64,000 nucleotides of DNA. It comes from Chara braunii. Taxonomy: Eukaryota > Streptophyta > Charophyceae > Charales > Characeae. The first letter of the stretch is position 1, and each line of letters begins with the position of its first letter. Under the pieces are notes generated by a model. That model was not told the origin of the DNA, did no database searches, and was given only the letters and a program-made list of their open reading frames with translations. The stretch covers positions 1,457,755-1,521,754 of the forward strand of contig BFEA01000057.1 in assembly GCA_003427395.1 (NCBI GenBank), in the 5' to 3' direction. Made by a program: the position numbers and the translations under genes. Shown here one piece after another: positions 1 to 10,983 of this stretch.

Positions 1-1220
1 CGTCGGTGGCCTTTAGAGCCCCTTGAGGGTCATGCCACCTATTGTACATAGTCTGTACGAAGTCCTCTGATGTAAGGGCCTGAGCCCAGGCATCAAAGTT
101 TTGACTGTAGCCCTGTTGTTGCACTATGCCATTTAACCATCATGTTGCCGAACCCTCTAGAAAGGAGGCAGCAACTATAACTTCTTGCTTTGGCCTCGTG
201 AGCTTGTGCCTCACATAGGTAGGCTCAGTCCTCACCCAAGTGCCCAGGTCCTCATCCTTTTTCTTGTCGCCAGAAAAATGTTTAGGACTTCGGCAAGGGG
301 ATCTTGGGCATCCACTGCATGGGTTGGATTTGGCCAAGTGATTGCTGCAGTGGCTGCATAGCCACTGAGGCAGGTTGCTGGATGCTAACCTGAGCTTGTC
401 CTGACGATGGGACTGTAGCTCCCACCATCATTGATGGTACAGGAGAAGTACCAGGAACCGGACCACTAACTGTTGCTAAACCACCTGAAGGAGAGATGCC
501 AAACATAGGAGAGAAAGAGGGCCCAAGCGGCGACGGCGCCACTGTGGGATCCGAACCGAGGGGGGAGCTACATAATACTGAGGCTGCCTCATGATGGGAC
601 GAGGAGCCTGCAGAGCAGCCAAAATTCGGTTATGGTCGGCCACTAGTTCAGCCAACACTTCCTGCTCAACAACCTGTGTTTCTGCCACGCCAAGGAGTGA
701 GCGACGCATCGCTTGCATTGCACGATCCAGTGTTGACTCATCTAGTGCTTCTAACTTCCCTAACTCCTGCCTCCTAGTTCCGAGTCTAGCTTTTCTCAAT
801 GTCGCCCTTTGCCTTCTCTCTGATGCGTCCCTCAACTGTTGTTGTAGTTCATTGTGAAGAGCTTCCGCCTAGAGGATCTCATAATCCTCTGGTGTAGAGG
901 AGACTGTTGGCTGATTTGCGAACTAACATACTGACTAACAAAACCCTTAGAAACCCCCTGACTAATTCCTGCCGAAGAGGCGTGGGACAAGGTCTGTGAC
1001 ATGGTAGAGGCGGTAGCCATTGCGGCTTCGACGGTAGCTGCTGCTGCCCTAGACCTCCGTAATCCCACCCTCTCCCTGGCTTCCATCCACAACCTCCTTT
1101 CCTATCCTGGACCTAACTCATGGAAAGTGATCGATCGACTGAGAGCAATTATGCGGGTCACTCTTAGGTCTTCCACTAATCCTTCCTCCTCACTACAAAC
1201 TGCTTCACTCTTGAGCTACA
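1..1220 (-). pseudogene. gag polyprotein fragment of element A
   Basis: Capsid/nucleocapsid precursor, in pieces in several frames (about 1220-832, 835-476, 542-282, 337-1). The N-terminal part is Ala-rich and helical, followed by a charged coiled-coil-like stretch (LGKLEALDESTLDRAMQAMR), a Pro/Gln/Ser-rich linker and the start of the retrotransposon gag core (FSGDKKKDEDLGTWVRTEP, then ASFLEGSAT). It aligns block by block with the gag of element C. A TGA at about 139-141 replaces a Trp codon that C keeps in its AAKWLDG motif; the reading then continues in frame (WLNGIVQQQGYSQNFDAWAQ) to the window edge. A further stop near 1115 precedes the ERRL motif. The gene is decayed and cannot give a full protein. 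Confidence 0.8.
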
Positions 1221-2440
1221 ATGGTCTGTGATCTAAACTATAATCCACACTGAATCCTACCTCAACATGACACACAACCGAGTATAATAGTCAACTAATT
1301 CGGTCAGCCTGGAGAGAAGTAGTCAAGTGGTAACCAGCAATCAATATCAGGTCCTAAAGGTAAGTCTATTTCTATTTTTAGATTCGTCTAAAACAGAATG
1401 CAATGCAGCAAGGATTGGTTCATCCTATCTGCAACTGTCTGTTAGTTGTCGTCAAGTCCGTACAAAATCAAAAATAAAAATAAGTTACCTGTGGAGATGC
1501 ATGTTGGATGGCAGTTTATCTACTTCGTACAATAGCGAACAGTTGCCGAAATCCCCCCTCCCCTTGTATCCCTCTTGAGTAGTCTCTTGTGTCGACATCC
1601 TGAGCATCTGGTTGAGCCGTGTGTCTAAAGGTGTGTAATCCAGCCCACCCCTGTGCCCCAAGTCTATGCTAACCTGCCAGCCCTGCACCTTGTTTACCCT
1701 CGCATGCAACGAGCCTTACTTCCAATTAATCTGGCTGATCAAGAGGCAGTTTAGGGACAGCCCCCAGGGTCCTCAAGAATTATTTAGCGTCGCAGAAAGG
1801 ACGACGATCACAGCCAGGGTTCAACCGGAACCCCACAGAAATGTTTATAGATGGTCTGATAAGCGTCTCTTAAAGGGCTGGCATGCCCAACATGACCTCT
1901 ATTGTGCAGCAGCAGAACCAAGGACTTGCGGCAAAGCATGCGTGTACTAGTCCCAGCGGGTTGGCATGGTGACCATGACCCGAGTGCTTTGCCCACGGCC
2001 CTTCAGAGGCTTCGCTTGTCTCCCACCAGCTTGCTGCCTAGGAAGAATGTCGACTCTCAAGGTTGAGCGCTCACGACACCTCACATTGAGAGGACTCTCA
2101 AGACATAACTCACTTCCTTACAGTAAGAAGTAATAAAGAGGGTAGATAAGGAAGAGAGCAACGTACCTTATAATGCTGCCCCCAACCACTGATTTCTCAC
2201 CGCCAACCCGACGTGCATTTATGATTGCCGGTCCTTGCCTTGGCACAACAAACAGCGAAAAGCAGTTCCACCTCGGCTTAAATGCCGCATCAGCGAGCTC
2301 TCATCATCCAGCGTACATCCCTATGTCACCACATAGCCTTCCCGGCACGCCCACACGACCCTGGGCCGCCTATCGTCCACTGCCCCACACCTCATGCGAA
2401 GCACCGAACAACTATGCGAAGAACCAGTAAAGCGCAGTTC
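1221..2440 (-). other. Untranslated leader of element A
   Basis: Sequence between primer site and gag, without a credible ORF. Parts match the leaders of B and C, for example the stretch near 1960-2000 (ggttggcatggtgaccatgacc), which recurs near 14230 and, reverse-complemented, near 17560, and a splice-donor-like acgtacct near 2160. Confidence 0.6.
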
Positions 2441-2458
2441 GAACCAGCTCCGATACCA
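2441..2458 (-). promoter_or_regulatory. Primer binding site of element A (initiator Met-tRNA type)
   Basis: On the minus strand it reads TGGTATCGGAGCTGGTTC. This closely resembles the plant initiator-Met primer site (TGGTATCAGAGCC...). It lies 3 nt inside the LTR end at 2462. Confidence 0.75.
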
Positions 2459-2461
2459 AAT

Positions 2462-3459
2462 TGCAAGGAAATGAGCATAGCGAGATGACGAAATCAGATT
2501 GCTCAATCACATTGAAAGCCAGAAAAGCCCATAGTGTCCAGAAAGTAGCATTGCACCAATTAAACACCAATGGGGAATCGTAACACTGAAACCGAATGTC
2601 AATGAGAGCCTACTCTCGTCTTCACCAACATAAGAGTCCAGGCCCTTCCCCTACTTTGCGCTCGGCGCCCAGACTTCTCCCACACAGCAACTATCTGCCT
2701 AAGAATTGACAATGCAACTGTTGACGTCAGCAGCCACTGAAGTACATGAAGATGTCGCCCAATACAGACCATCGACAATACCAGGTACAAGCCCTCACAT
2801 CATCATCCTCATCTCTCTCTCTCTCTCACTCTTGTCTGTCCACCTTGTCTTCCCTCTGTACACCCGAAGAGCACCCCTGCGCCTTGCTGTACTCCAAGCC
2901 CAGCCAGCTAAGGAAGTTGGGCTATCGAGCTGCCCTCCACAGCGCCCTTCTTCCCACACAACCGCACGTGCAGAGCACCTTGCCCCTAGCGCTAGCAGCA
3001 GCACGCGAGCGTCCGCTCCAGCAGCGCTGCCGCAAATTGGCAAGTGCCTGAATGAGCCTCCAGGCAGCGAGCTCTTTCCTATATGGAAAGAGTCTGCCTG
3101 TCCTTCAACCAGGCTGGGCTGGGCCTGCGCCCAGAAGCTTCCGATAGGCCCCAAGTTGCTGGGCCTCTATTGGTGCTGCTGGGCCTCGTTCAGTTACTCC
3201 TCCCAACTGTCTGTGTATACTGCTGTGAATGTGGCCCAGGGCCTGCACTTCAGAAAAGGCCCAGAAGGCCAAACGTGGAAAATCTTTGCTGCTCGGGTCC
3301 TGGGTTCCCTCAACCAATCTGACGCGACACAACTGCCTGAAACCCCAAATATGAAATTGACAGCACTGGGCCTCTCGCGATTTGTTAGGCCCGCCTTCAT
3401 CTAGGGCGGCACTTGCATCATGGGCCCCCTTAGGCCTTCCGAGGAGCCTTATACTCGCA
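2462..3459 (-). repeat. 5' LTR of element A (998 bp)
   Basis: On the minus strand it begins TGCGAGTATAAGGC (3459) and ends TTGCA (2462). It resembles the element B LTR in patches: a CCTATATGGAA motif, the GGCCCGCCTTCA block near 3390, and the terminal GGGCCC-rich block. It is dense in TGGGCC/GGCCCA motifs between about 3110 and 3270. ORFs across it on both strands are by-products of the GC-rich composition. Confidence 0.7.
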
Positions 3460-3696
3460 GAAAATAAAATCGCGGAATAAATCATGGAAATAATAAAAAA
3501 CAATTCCGCGGAATATTCCAATTTTCAAGAACATAAATTGCAAAATAAATTGTGGAATATTCCAATTTTCAAGAACATAAATCGTGAAATAAATCGCGAA
3601 ATATTTCTATTTTCAAGAAAATAAAATCGTGACATAAATCGCAAAATATTCCTATTAATTCGCGAAATAAATCGAATTATGATTCCGATTATCAAG
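3460..3696. repeat. AT-rich satellite (irregular ~50-60 bp units) between elements A and B
   Basis: Repeated motif built from CGCGGAATATTCC, AATTTTCAAGAA and CATAAATCGCGAAATAAATC, several diverged copies in a row. The same motif reappears at 15849-15959, so element B sits inside this repeat. Confidence 0.75.
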
Positions 3697-4126
3697 TGCA
3701 AGGAATATGAGTGTGAACGATATACAGAAAACCAAGTTGCGAAATCACACAGATGTCCAAGTAGTCGTGTACAAGCAGAGAGTACAAATGCACCGAGAAT
3801 CCATCCAAATATAGCAATACAATGAAGTAATGAGCCAATGTTCAAGCCCTCAGGCCACACCAACACAGTATCCAATGTCGCTCTTCTCTGTGTGGCGCCC
3901 AACGCCCAGCCTACTCTACTCAACTATCCTACCTACAACTGTATTCATGCAACAGACTCACTTCGACTCTCAAAGACCAATGTACATGATGTCAACACCA
4001 TAGCCGACCTTGCTTCATGCACCAGGTATCGTATCTCGTCACCCTCATCAGACCTTGACCGCCCACACACTCGCCTCCTTCCTGAAGACGACCAATCACC
4101 CTCTTACTCCCTAGTGCCCAACAGCC
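3697..4126 (-). repeat. 3' LTR of element B, part 1 (R/U5 side)
   Basis: Colinear and highly similar to 14775-15196 in the 5' LTR. Both share the TGCA terminus followed by aggaatatgagtgtgaacga-type sequence, and the match stops at gcccaacagcc (4126). The rest of the LTR resumes at 7276. Confidence 0.85.
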
Positions 4127-4537
4127 TGATGTCGATCAGGGGAAGTGGCTTGTCAACCCTCGTGTTTGAAACCCTATCCTACCCCTCGTCTGTCACCCAT
4201 CGGAGAGGTTCAAACATGACGCCTCTTCAGTTTTCCTTATTCTTGCTTCAAGTGCCAAAGGACGAATAAAAAACTGTAAACACGAAAAATAGAAAGATGG
4301 ATGTTTATCCAATGAACCTCTGTGAATTGAAGGAAAATTTTAAGAGTCAGCAATCTTCGCCCTTAGACCTCGGTCCTTCCTCTTATCCAACCAACAAGTG
4401 TCAACCTCGGGTCCTGGCACATGACTTGTGATTCGAAATAACAAGAACTCCCACCGACTTTTCGCCGGGTCCGCTAACTGCGCGTCCGAAATGGGCGAGA
4501 GCAGTGACCGGAGGCCGAAAGAGCGGCCTAGTCCCGC

Positions 4538-4668
4538 AATTTCAATGCAGCTACTTTGGCGATTTTTCACACTCAAATAAATTTACTGGAAATTCCGCAA
4601 GAGAATTTCAATGCAGCTACTTTGGCGATTTTTCACACTCAAATAAATTTACTGGAAATTCCGCAACT
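4538..4668. repeat. Direct tandem duplication, ~65-bp unit x2
   Basis: Two virtually identical copies (about 4538-4603 and 4604-4668) of a unit running from aatttcaatgcagctacttt to actggaaattccgcaa. Confidence 0.85.
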
Positions 4669-4679
4669 TTGAAGATCGG

Positions 4680-6200
4680 TAGATTAGGTCGTGATCTTTC
4701 CAGGAAAAATAACAAACAAATTAAGAAAAATGTTCTCCTCGTGAAACCATCACCGTACCGTTTCTGCGCTCGTTCCAGGTATGCCGCTGCGCCATCTGTA
4801 GGCCAAAAAGTACTCCAACTTCTGTGATTTTTCCCGCTCTAAAGAATGCCTCAGAGAGTCTGCCAAAATAGGGCGCCATAGGTTTGCTCAAGATCTTTCC
4901 AGGAAAAATAACGGAAAAATTCAGGAAAATCGTTCTCATTGTGAAACAATTTGGTGCCTACTTTGTGCTCGTTCCAGGTATGTCGTTGCGCCATTTGTAG
5001 GCCAACCGGGAAAGTACTCCAACTTCTGTGATTTTTCGCGCTATAAAGAATGCCTCAGAGAGTCTGCCAATACAGGTTCCCAAAAGGTTTGCTCGAGATC
5101 TTTCCAGGAAAAATAACGGAAAAATTAAGGAAAATCATTCTCATCGTGAAAAAATCCCGGTGCCGATTTTGTGCTCGTTCTAGGTATGCCACTGCGCCAT
5201 CTGTAGGCCAACAGGGAAAGTACTCCAACTTCTGTGATTCTTCCCGCTCTAAAGAATGCTTCAGAGAGTCTGCCAACATAGAGTCCCGTAGGTTTGCTCG
5301 TGATCTTTCCAGGAAAGATAACAAAAAAATTAAGAAAAATCGTTTTCATCTTGAAACAATCGCCGCGCCGATTTTGTGCTCATTCCAGGTATGCCACTGC
5401 GCCATATGTAGGCCAACAGGGAAAGTACTCCAACTTCTGTGATTTTTCCCGCTCTAAAGAATGCCTCAGAGAGTCTGCCAATACAAGGTCCCCTAGGTTT
5501 GCTCGAGATCTTTCCAGGAAAAATAACGGAAAAATTAAGGAAAATCGTTCTCATCGTGAAATAATCCCTGTGCTGATTTTGTGCTCGTTCCAGGTATGCC
5601 GCTGCGCCATCTGTAGGCCAACAGGGAAAGTACTCCAACTTCTGTGATTTTTCCCGCTCTAAAAAATGCTTCAGAGAGTAGGTTTGCTCGTGATCCTTCC
5701 AGGAAAACTAACAAAAAAATTAAGAAAAATCGTTTTCATCTTGAAACAACCGCCACGCCGATTCTGCGCTCGTTCCAGGTATGCCACTACGCCATCTGTA
5801 GGCCAACAAGGAAAGTACTCCAACGTCTGTGATTTTTCCCGCTCTAAAGAATGCTTCAGAGAGTCTGCCAAAATAGGGTCCCATAGGTTTGCTCGAGATC
5901 TTTCTAGGACAAATAACAGAAAAATTAAGAAAAATCGTTTTCACCTTGAAACAATCGCCGTGCCGATTCTGTGCTCGTTCCAGGTATGCCACGGCGCCTT
6001 CTGTGATTTTTCCCGCTTTAAAGAATGCCTCTGAGAGTCTGCCAATAGAGGGTCCCATAGGTTTGCTCGAGATCTTTCCTGGAAAAATAACGGAAAAATT
6101 AAGAAAAATCGTTCTCATCGTGAAACAATCCCCGTGCCGATTTTGTGCTCGTTCCAGGTATGTTGTTGCACATCTGTAGGTCAACAGGGAAGGCACTCCA
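4680..6200. repeat. ~205-bp tandem satellite, about 7.5 units
   Basis: The landmark gatctttccaggaaaaataa (with small changes) occurs near 4692, 4890, 5096, 5302, 5510, 5692, 5898 and 6072. Each unit also carries cgttccaggtatgcc, gccatctgtaggccaac and gatttttcccgctctaaaga. Units near 5690 and 6000 have internal deletions. ORFs of 60-120 codons run through the array on both strands, but they arise from repetition and shift frame between units; I do not regard them as genes. Confidence 0.9.
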
Positions 6201-6439
6201 ACTTCGTCCTTGGTCCATCTTCTTCCGCTTCCCGTGCTTCTGAACGCCAGCACACCTTGTATGCTAGCGCCCGCGCAAGTACGAATTCTCCTCGTACGCG
6301 CCCCTCCTCCCTTCCCAATCCTTGAGCGTCCAAAGGCCAGCACACCTTGTGTGCCAACAAGTACGCCGGTGAGAAGTCTCTGGATCCCGGGCCCAATTAG
6401 GCTTATATAGTTGCTGGGCCCACTCGGCGTGGGCCTCAA

Positions 6440-6720
6440 CACTTCGGTGTGTTGGGGCTGTCGGGAACTTTGCAGCGCCCCGGTACCTATGCAATTTCCG
6501 AACCTATTCCCGGGCCCATTCGGGCCTCGAAACATCACTTGATGCACCAAGCTGGCCGTCTTGTCGGGTGTGGAGGACTCTGCAGCGCCCCGGTTCCGAA
6601 GCAGCACCCGAGCCTAGTCCCAAGCCCATTTGGGCCCCGAAAAGTCAAGTGTCACACCAACCGGGCCTTGTTGTCGAGAAATGCGGAGGCCCAGTACCGG
6701 TCCTCTCGTTCCGAGCCTTT
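6440..6720. repeat. Diverged GC-rich tandem units (~107 bp)
   Basis: Blocks starting near 6456 and 6566 share gcagcgccccggt, cgaacct/cgagcct, cccattCGGGCC/cccatttGGGCC and a closing ccgtctt/ccttgtt. A third partial copy follows near 6670. Nothing else recognisable lies in 6720-7275. Confidence 0.6.
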
Positions 6721-7275
6721 TTTTTGGTCCTAGGTCTGAAATCGACCCTTGCTGACACGTGCATGACAACCATAAGCCCAGTCCACGCCGCTTAGATCCA
6801 GTCCAATAATCCAGTATGGACCGGAACGCTTAGGGTCCTAGGAATTCAGGCCCGATCTTGCGACCACTTTTTGGGTCGGCTCCCCCGTGTATTGAGCTGG
6901 TCTTCCATAACCTAGTCCGGTCCTTCACATTTCAAAATGGTCCGCACGTTAGCCCCCGACCTCCACGCTCTAGTCCTGTCTTGTGTGAATAAGGCCGGTC
7001 TTAGGCCCAGTTCTTGGCGCGCCAAGTCTGTTCGCATGCCCATGTACTGATCCCCAACGCACGTTAATTACGGTTCAGCTATAAGCTCCCCAGTGTCACC
7101 TTTACATGAGGTTGAAGTAGCCTTTTCGTAGAGCAGCAACCTAAGAATCCCTCCAATGATTCCAAAAATGTCGGTCAATAGATTGTCGATTTTGTTAAAT
7201 TAGATTATTTTAGTAGGATATTTGTTGCAAAATTTAGGGAAGTAAGGGCGGCGATAAGGATGGAGCCGCCCGGCA

Positions 7276-7945
7276 CCGGCCATGGCTGCCAGCGCCCCGC
7301 TGCTCTGCAGCGCCCCACTTCACCACTCACGCTCCCGCACGTGCCCTGGCCACAGGGCAGCTTGTCGTGTCTCGCGCAGCAATGCAGCAGCATGACCGCA
7401 TTGCCTACGTGGGCCAGAATGTCCAGGCCCTGGCTGCTCTTCTTCCTATATGGAAGTGGCAGCCCCTGCATCGCTGCGGGTGGCCTGGCTGGAAGCTTCC
7501 AGTAGCTTCCTGTTGGGCCCCAGTTCCTGCGCCCAGGCCAGAGACTACAGTTGAGGGCCTGGGCCCTTTACAGTAAGTCTCTGGACTTGGGCCATTTGCT
7601 GCATTTGCACATGACCCCGGGGTAGGTACATCGACAGTATTGCTTTTGCATAGGCCGGTGGCCACTTCATGATGTATCGGCCCTGCTTTGTGTGGATGTG
7701 CCCAGGCGCAACTGCCAAGGCCTGGGCCAACTGTACGACGCATCTTACTGAGGCTCGCGCATCCACTCAACCAACTGGCGGGCTGCAACAGCCTGAATAC
7801 CCGTATATGAAAATGTTGAGTTTTTGGCCTCTGATGAATATTCAGGCCTGCCTTCACTTAGGGCGGGTACTCGGCTTGCTGGGGGGCTCTGCCCGGAACA
7901 TGTATGTATGTCTGATAGGGGCCCCGTAAGGGCTCGTGCCTCTCA
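7276..7945 (-). repeat. 3' LTR of element B, part 2 (U3 side)
   Basis: Colinear with 15203-15848. On the minus strand it starts TGAGAGGCACGAGCC directly after the polypurine tract. It has a small extra duplication (agcgccccgctgctctgcag) near its inner edge that the 5' LTR lacks. Confidence 0.85.
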
Positions 7946-7963
7946 TTCCATCCCCCTTAGCTT
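7946..7963 (-). promoter_or_regulatory. Polypurine tract of element B
   Basis: Minus strand GAAGCTAAGGGGGATGGAA abuts the LTR TG. The same tract precedes the 3' LTR of element C, which fixes the LTR edge in both. Confidence 0.8.
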
Positions 7964-8014
7964 CGAAAGTCCGTTGAGATGCTTCATGCTTGTGCCTTCC
8001 CCTTCACTTTCCTT

Positions 8015-8851
8015 TCATACTCTGCCACGATCTGAGGAGCTGACCAGTTCTTCCCTAGTAAACCACCGATCTTCTTTCAGGTCAATACGATGCCTGAACC
8101 GTACTCTATTCTCCCTTACAGGTTTAGGCGGTCTACCCCTGCCACCTGGCTTGGGAACGGGCGTGTCTCTGTGCTCCAAGATATCGCCGACGTCCACGTG
8201 ACCATCCATGGTTGGGGGCAGCATAGATCTCCTTGATGGGAACTGTTTTGTCTCAGCGAAAGGAGCGAGCTTTGAGGCATGAAACACAAGGTGAGTGCGT
8301 AAGTGACCAGGGATACGGATAATGTACGAGGGACCATCCATCTCACTACCCACAACATTCAAAACTTCCCAGGGACCGAAGTACTGAGGCATTAGTTTCC
8401 TAGAGATGCTGAACTCCTGTCCCAGTTCACTAGCCTTAACCCAGACACGTTCCCCTACCTGCAATGTGGACTGTCGGCGATGATTGTTCTCAGAAGCAAG
8501 CACTGCTTCCTGAGACTTCTTGATGTTCTTGACAGCTTGCTGCAACAACTTCCCGTACTGAACACCAAACTCAATGGTTCTAGGAATTGCAACAGGTCGG
8601 TTTTCAGGAAGGAGGAAGTCTAGTGCAGATCTAGGCTTCCACCCCAGATGCAGCTGATTTGGGGTGATCCCGGTGATGCTATGTACAGCGTTGTTGTACA
8701 AACTGGCGATGAGAGGCAATTTCTCATCCCAGTCGTCCTGGTTGGGCTTAATATAATGCCTCAGTAGATGATGCACCACCCGATTTATCTGTTCAGCCTG
8801 CCCATTGGCTTCGGGATGATTCCCATAAGTCATTTGGCGCTGGCTGCTCAT
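8015..8851 (-). pseudogene. Integrase C-terminal half with chromodomain-like tail, element B (278-codon open stretch)
   Basis: Longest undamaged part of B pol. It begins inside the integrase core: the catalytic Glu is expected in NHPEANGQAEQINRVV. It continues through the C-terminal DNA-binding/GPY-F-like region (LMPQYFGPWEVLNVV), the PGHLRTHLVFHASKL motif typical of gypsy integrases, and a tail with VDVGDILEHRD and VRFRH...DRWFTREEL. That tail resembles a chromodomain reduced to its strand and aromatic positions, which in chromoviruses steers insertion to marked chromatin. The ORF ends 70 bp before the LTR. Upstream codons are frameshifted, so no complete integrase can be made. Confidence 0.85.
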
Positions 8852-9476
8852 CTGTTCAGTAGTCTTCTTCTACATCTCGTTGTGAAACGCACATCTCTAT
8901 CAATAACGATCGTCTTTGGCAGTCCAAAGTCGCGCACCCAGTTATCCATTAACAACTTGATGACGTGTTCAGTCCTGGCCGTCTCTAGCATGGCAATTAG
9001 TCTAGCAAACTTAATGGCCTATCAACTATGACGAAGATATGTCTCTTGCCACTCTCGCTGGTCACGAGGGTATCCATGAAGTCCATGGAGATACTTTGTT
9101 CCGGACTAGCAGGAATGGGTAGAGGCTTTAGTAACCCAAGCGGAGCTCGAGTACGCGGCTTGTCCCACTGACAGACCTGACAAGTCCGTACGTACTTCTC
9201 TGCATCGTCCAGCATGTTAGGCCACCAGAATCGTTGTACTAAATTAGCACTAGTCTTCTTATAGTCGAAATGTCCCGTTGCGTCGTGGCACTCACCTAGA
9301 AATAAACTACGCAAAATCTCTTTAGACAGTACTAACCTTTTAAACCCTGCCTTCTCAAGAAAGAGTAACCCATCCACCATCACAAACTCATTAGTGGTGG
9401 CCTTTTCTTTGGCCTTCAGTTTGTTGATGATGTCCATTGTGATGGGGTCTTCCTTGTAGGCTTCCCCCAAGATCAA
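8852..9476 (-). pseudogene. Integrase N-terminal HHCC and start of the catalytic core, element B
   Basis: Residues include the zinc-binding pair ECHDATGHF, then CQVCQWDK, so the HHCC finger is complete. The first core Asp lies in SISMDFMDTLV. The frame breaks at about 8997 after FVIVDR. The second Asp (IDRDVRFTT) is readable near 8900 in another frame, followed by a damaged stretch before the open C-terminal half. Confidence 0.8.
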
Positions 9477-9835
9477 GTAACGTTCTCAGAAAGGCCAAAC
9501 TCAGAAATCAGGGCACCTAGGTAATCTGCCCTACGGGGCAAGGCATCCGCAACCTTGTTGTACTCTCCTTTCACATAGTCTAGTTTGAAATCATACTGAT
9601 CTATGACTTCAATCCAGCGTTTGAGTGCATCGGAGAGAACCAGTTGTGTCTTGATTCACTTGAGGGTCTGATGGCCAGTTCTCAAATAGAAGAACCTACC
9701 TAACAGATAGTGCCTCCAGTGGACACGTGCCTTGTAGAGGGCATATAGTTTCCTCTCGTAGGTGGACTTTGCCAACTTCTTTAAGTTGCCTCACACTCGT
9801 CGGTTCATTCCCATGGTGTATCAAGTCGAGTTAAA
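9477..9835 (-). pseudogene. RNase H remnant of element B with internal deletion
   Basis: Minus-strand translation gives the C-terminal RNase H/linker motifs also found in C (KKLAKSTYER, LYALYKA-like, LKRWIEVIDQYDF, VADALPRRADYLG). Compared with element C, about 180 nt are missing between TDEC and KKLAKST. The loss includes the segment with the first catalytic Asp (VTTDASQYG in C). Stops interrupt the rest. Confidence 0.75.
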
Positions 9836-10560
9836 TCAGTCAAGGGAGATGTGACAGTGATAGTTCTTAACGAAATTGCGGTCATAACCACACATTCCCA
9901 AGAATGATCTGACCTCGGTCACAAACTGGGGTCGTGGCCAGTCACGTATGCTAGCCACCTTCGCATCTTCGGGCCTAATCCCATCAGCGAAGACTTCATG
10001 ACCCAAGTACAAGATTCGAGTGCGACCGAACTCGCATTTTTTTAAGTTTATCTTGTACTTGTGCTGCCGACGGAGTGAAAGTACCTTATCTACATGTTGG
10101 GTATGTTCCTCGACAGTCTTACTTAAGATAAGTACATCATCGAGGTACACGACGACGAACTTATCTAAGTAGTCATGGAAGATCCTGTTTATGGCGTGCT
10201 GGAATGTAGCCGATGCATTAAAAAGGCTAAAGGGCATCACCATAAACTCGTATAGACCGTACCTGGTCTAGAATGCAGTTTTGTGTTGGTCCTCTTGTCT
10301 TATAGCAATTTGATGGTAGCCGGATTTTAAGTTTATCTTAGTATAGTGCTTACATCCTTGCACCCTATCCAATACGTCATCGATGCGGGGTAGAGGCTCT
10401 GTGTTCTTAACAATGATGGCATTGAGACCTCTATAATCAATGCACATCTGTAATGTTCCCCCTTTCTTTGGGACAAATAATATTGGTGAGCCAAAGGTGA
10501 GGTACTAGGCCCTATCCAATCCTTCTCTGTGAGCTTGTTCAGTTGTCACCGAAGCTCGTC
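9836..10560 (-). pseudogene. Reverse transcriptase core, element B
   Basis: The open part (9836-10243) contains VVVYLDDVLILSKT, the intact catalytic YLDD box, then KCEFGRTRILYLGHE and the thumb/connection motif VRSFLGMCGY. Upstream (10244-10560) the fingers/palm motifs (IDYRGLNAI-type, [12 protein letters not shown]-type) are present but cut by stops and frameshifts. Related in sequence to 21284-21900 of element C. Confidence 0.85.
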
Positions 10561-10983
10561 TAACTCGATCGGAGCCATCCTATAGATTCTCCCTTTTGGT
10601 GTCTTGCTACCTAGGATGATCTCTATGGCATGGACCACCTCCCTGTCTACGACTCCTGTAGGCTCCTCAAACAGATCAGGGTACTTAGCGACGATGTTCT
10701 CTATCTTTGGGGGTGTTTTAACAACCTCCCCTTTCTCAGAGACATAGACGAGGTACATACCTTCCTCTTGGTTCTGTTTATAATAATTATAGAACGCAGA
10801 TGCACATAGGCACCCATAAGAGTCGATTAACCTACTGGCTTCATACTTAGCCAGTCTAACGGTTTTCCCATTAGGGAACTCGTGCTGTAGCACCGTCTTG
10901 TCCCAGTCAAACTGGGGCTTGGCAACCTCAAGGTAGTACATTCCTAACAACATATCGAAAGGCAAATCATCGCTCAGCAGGAG
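10546..10983 (-). pseudogene. Protease-RT linker and RT N-terminus, element B
   Basis: Contains LPFDMLLGMYYLEVAKPQFD after the protease, then the pre-RT segment (YPDLFEEPTGVV) and the RT entry motif SKTPKGRIYRMAPIELDELR, where the frame ends. Homologous to residues ~165-320 of the element C ORF at 20255-21283. Confidence 0.85.

Larger units (their letters stand above)
1..3459 (-). mobile_element. Ty3/gypsy element A, 5' part (LTR, primer site, leader, gag), truncated by window edge
   Basis: Read on the minus strand this is LTR (3459-2462), primer binding site (2458-2441), a leader of about 1.2 kb and a broken gag running off the window start. It belongs to the same family as elements B and C: the gag fragment aligns with theirs, and the primer site and LTR end (TGCA at 2462-2465) have the same form. 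The LTR is clearly diverged from those of B and C, so A is a different subfamily. pol and the other LTR would lie to the left of the window, so target duplication and intactness cannot be judged. Confidence 0.8.
4127..7275. mobile_element. 3.15-kb insertion nested in the 3' LTR of element B
   Basis: The 5' LTR of B runs unbroken through the point at which the 3' LTR is interrupted (near 15197-15205), so 4127-7275 was inserted later. It contains a 64-bp direct duplication, 7-8 units of a ~205-bp satellite, and a GC-rich part with diverged ~107-bp duplications. I found no coding domain, terminal inverted repeat or target duplication. The insert begins TG and ends CA, but without a matching pair of LTRs. 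The class is unknown: a satellite-bearing non-autonomous element or a segmental insertion. Confidence 0.65.

Noticed and set aside
2706-3404. 232-codon plus-strand ORF
   Set aside because: Lies wholly inside the LTR of element A, antisense to the element, with low-complexity composition.
4727-6180. ORFs of 70-120 codons on both strands through the 205-bp satellite, some sharing peptides such as FPGKI
   Set aside because: They repeat because the DNA repeats, occur on both strands, and shift frame between units; no start or regulatory context supports translation.
5096-6190. CRISPR-like array (regular repeats)
   Set aside because: Units are ~205 bp without short repeat/unique spacer alternation, in eukaryotic context.
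5720-6607. 295-codon minus-strand ORF
   Set aside because: It joins satellite units to the GC-rich segment and has no domain; chance open frame in repeat DNA.
4127-7275. Helitron or TIR transposon as the source of the nested insertion
   Set aside because: No TC...CTRR ends, no terminal inverted repeats and no clear target duplication at the two edges.
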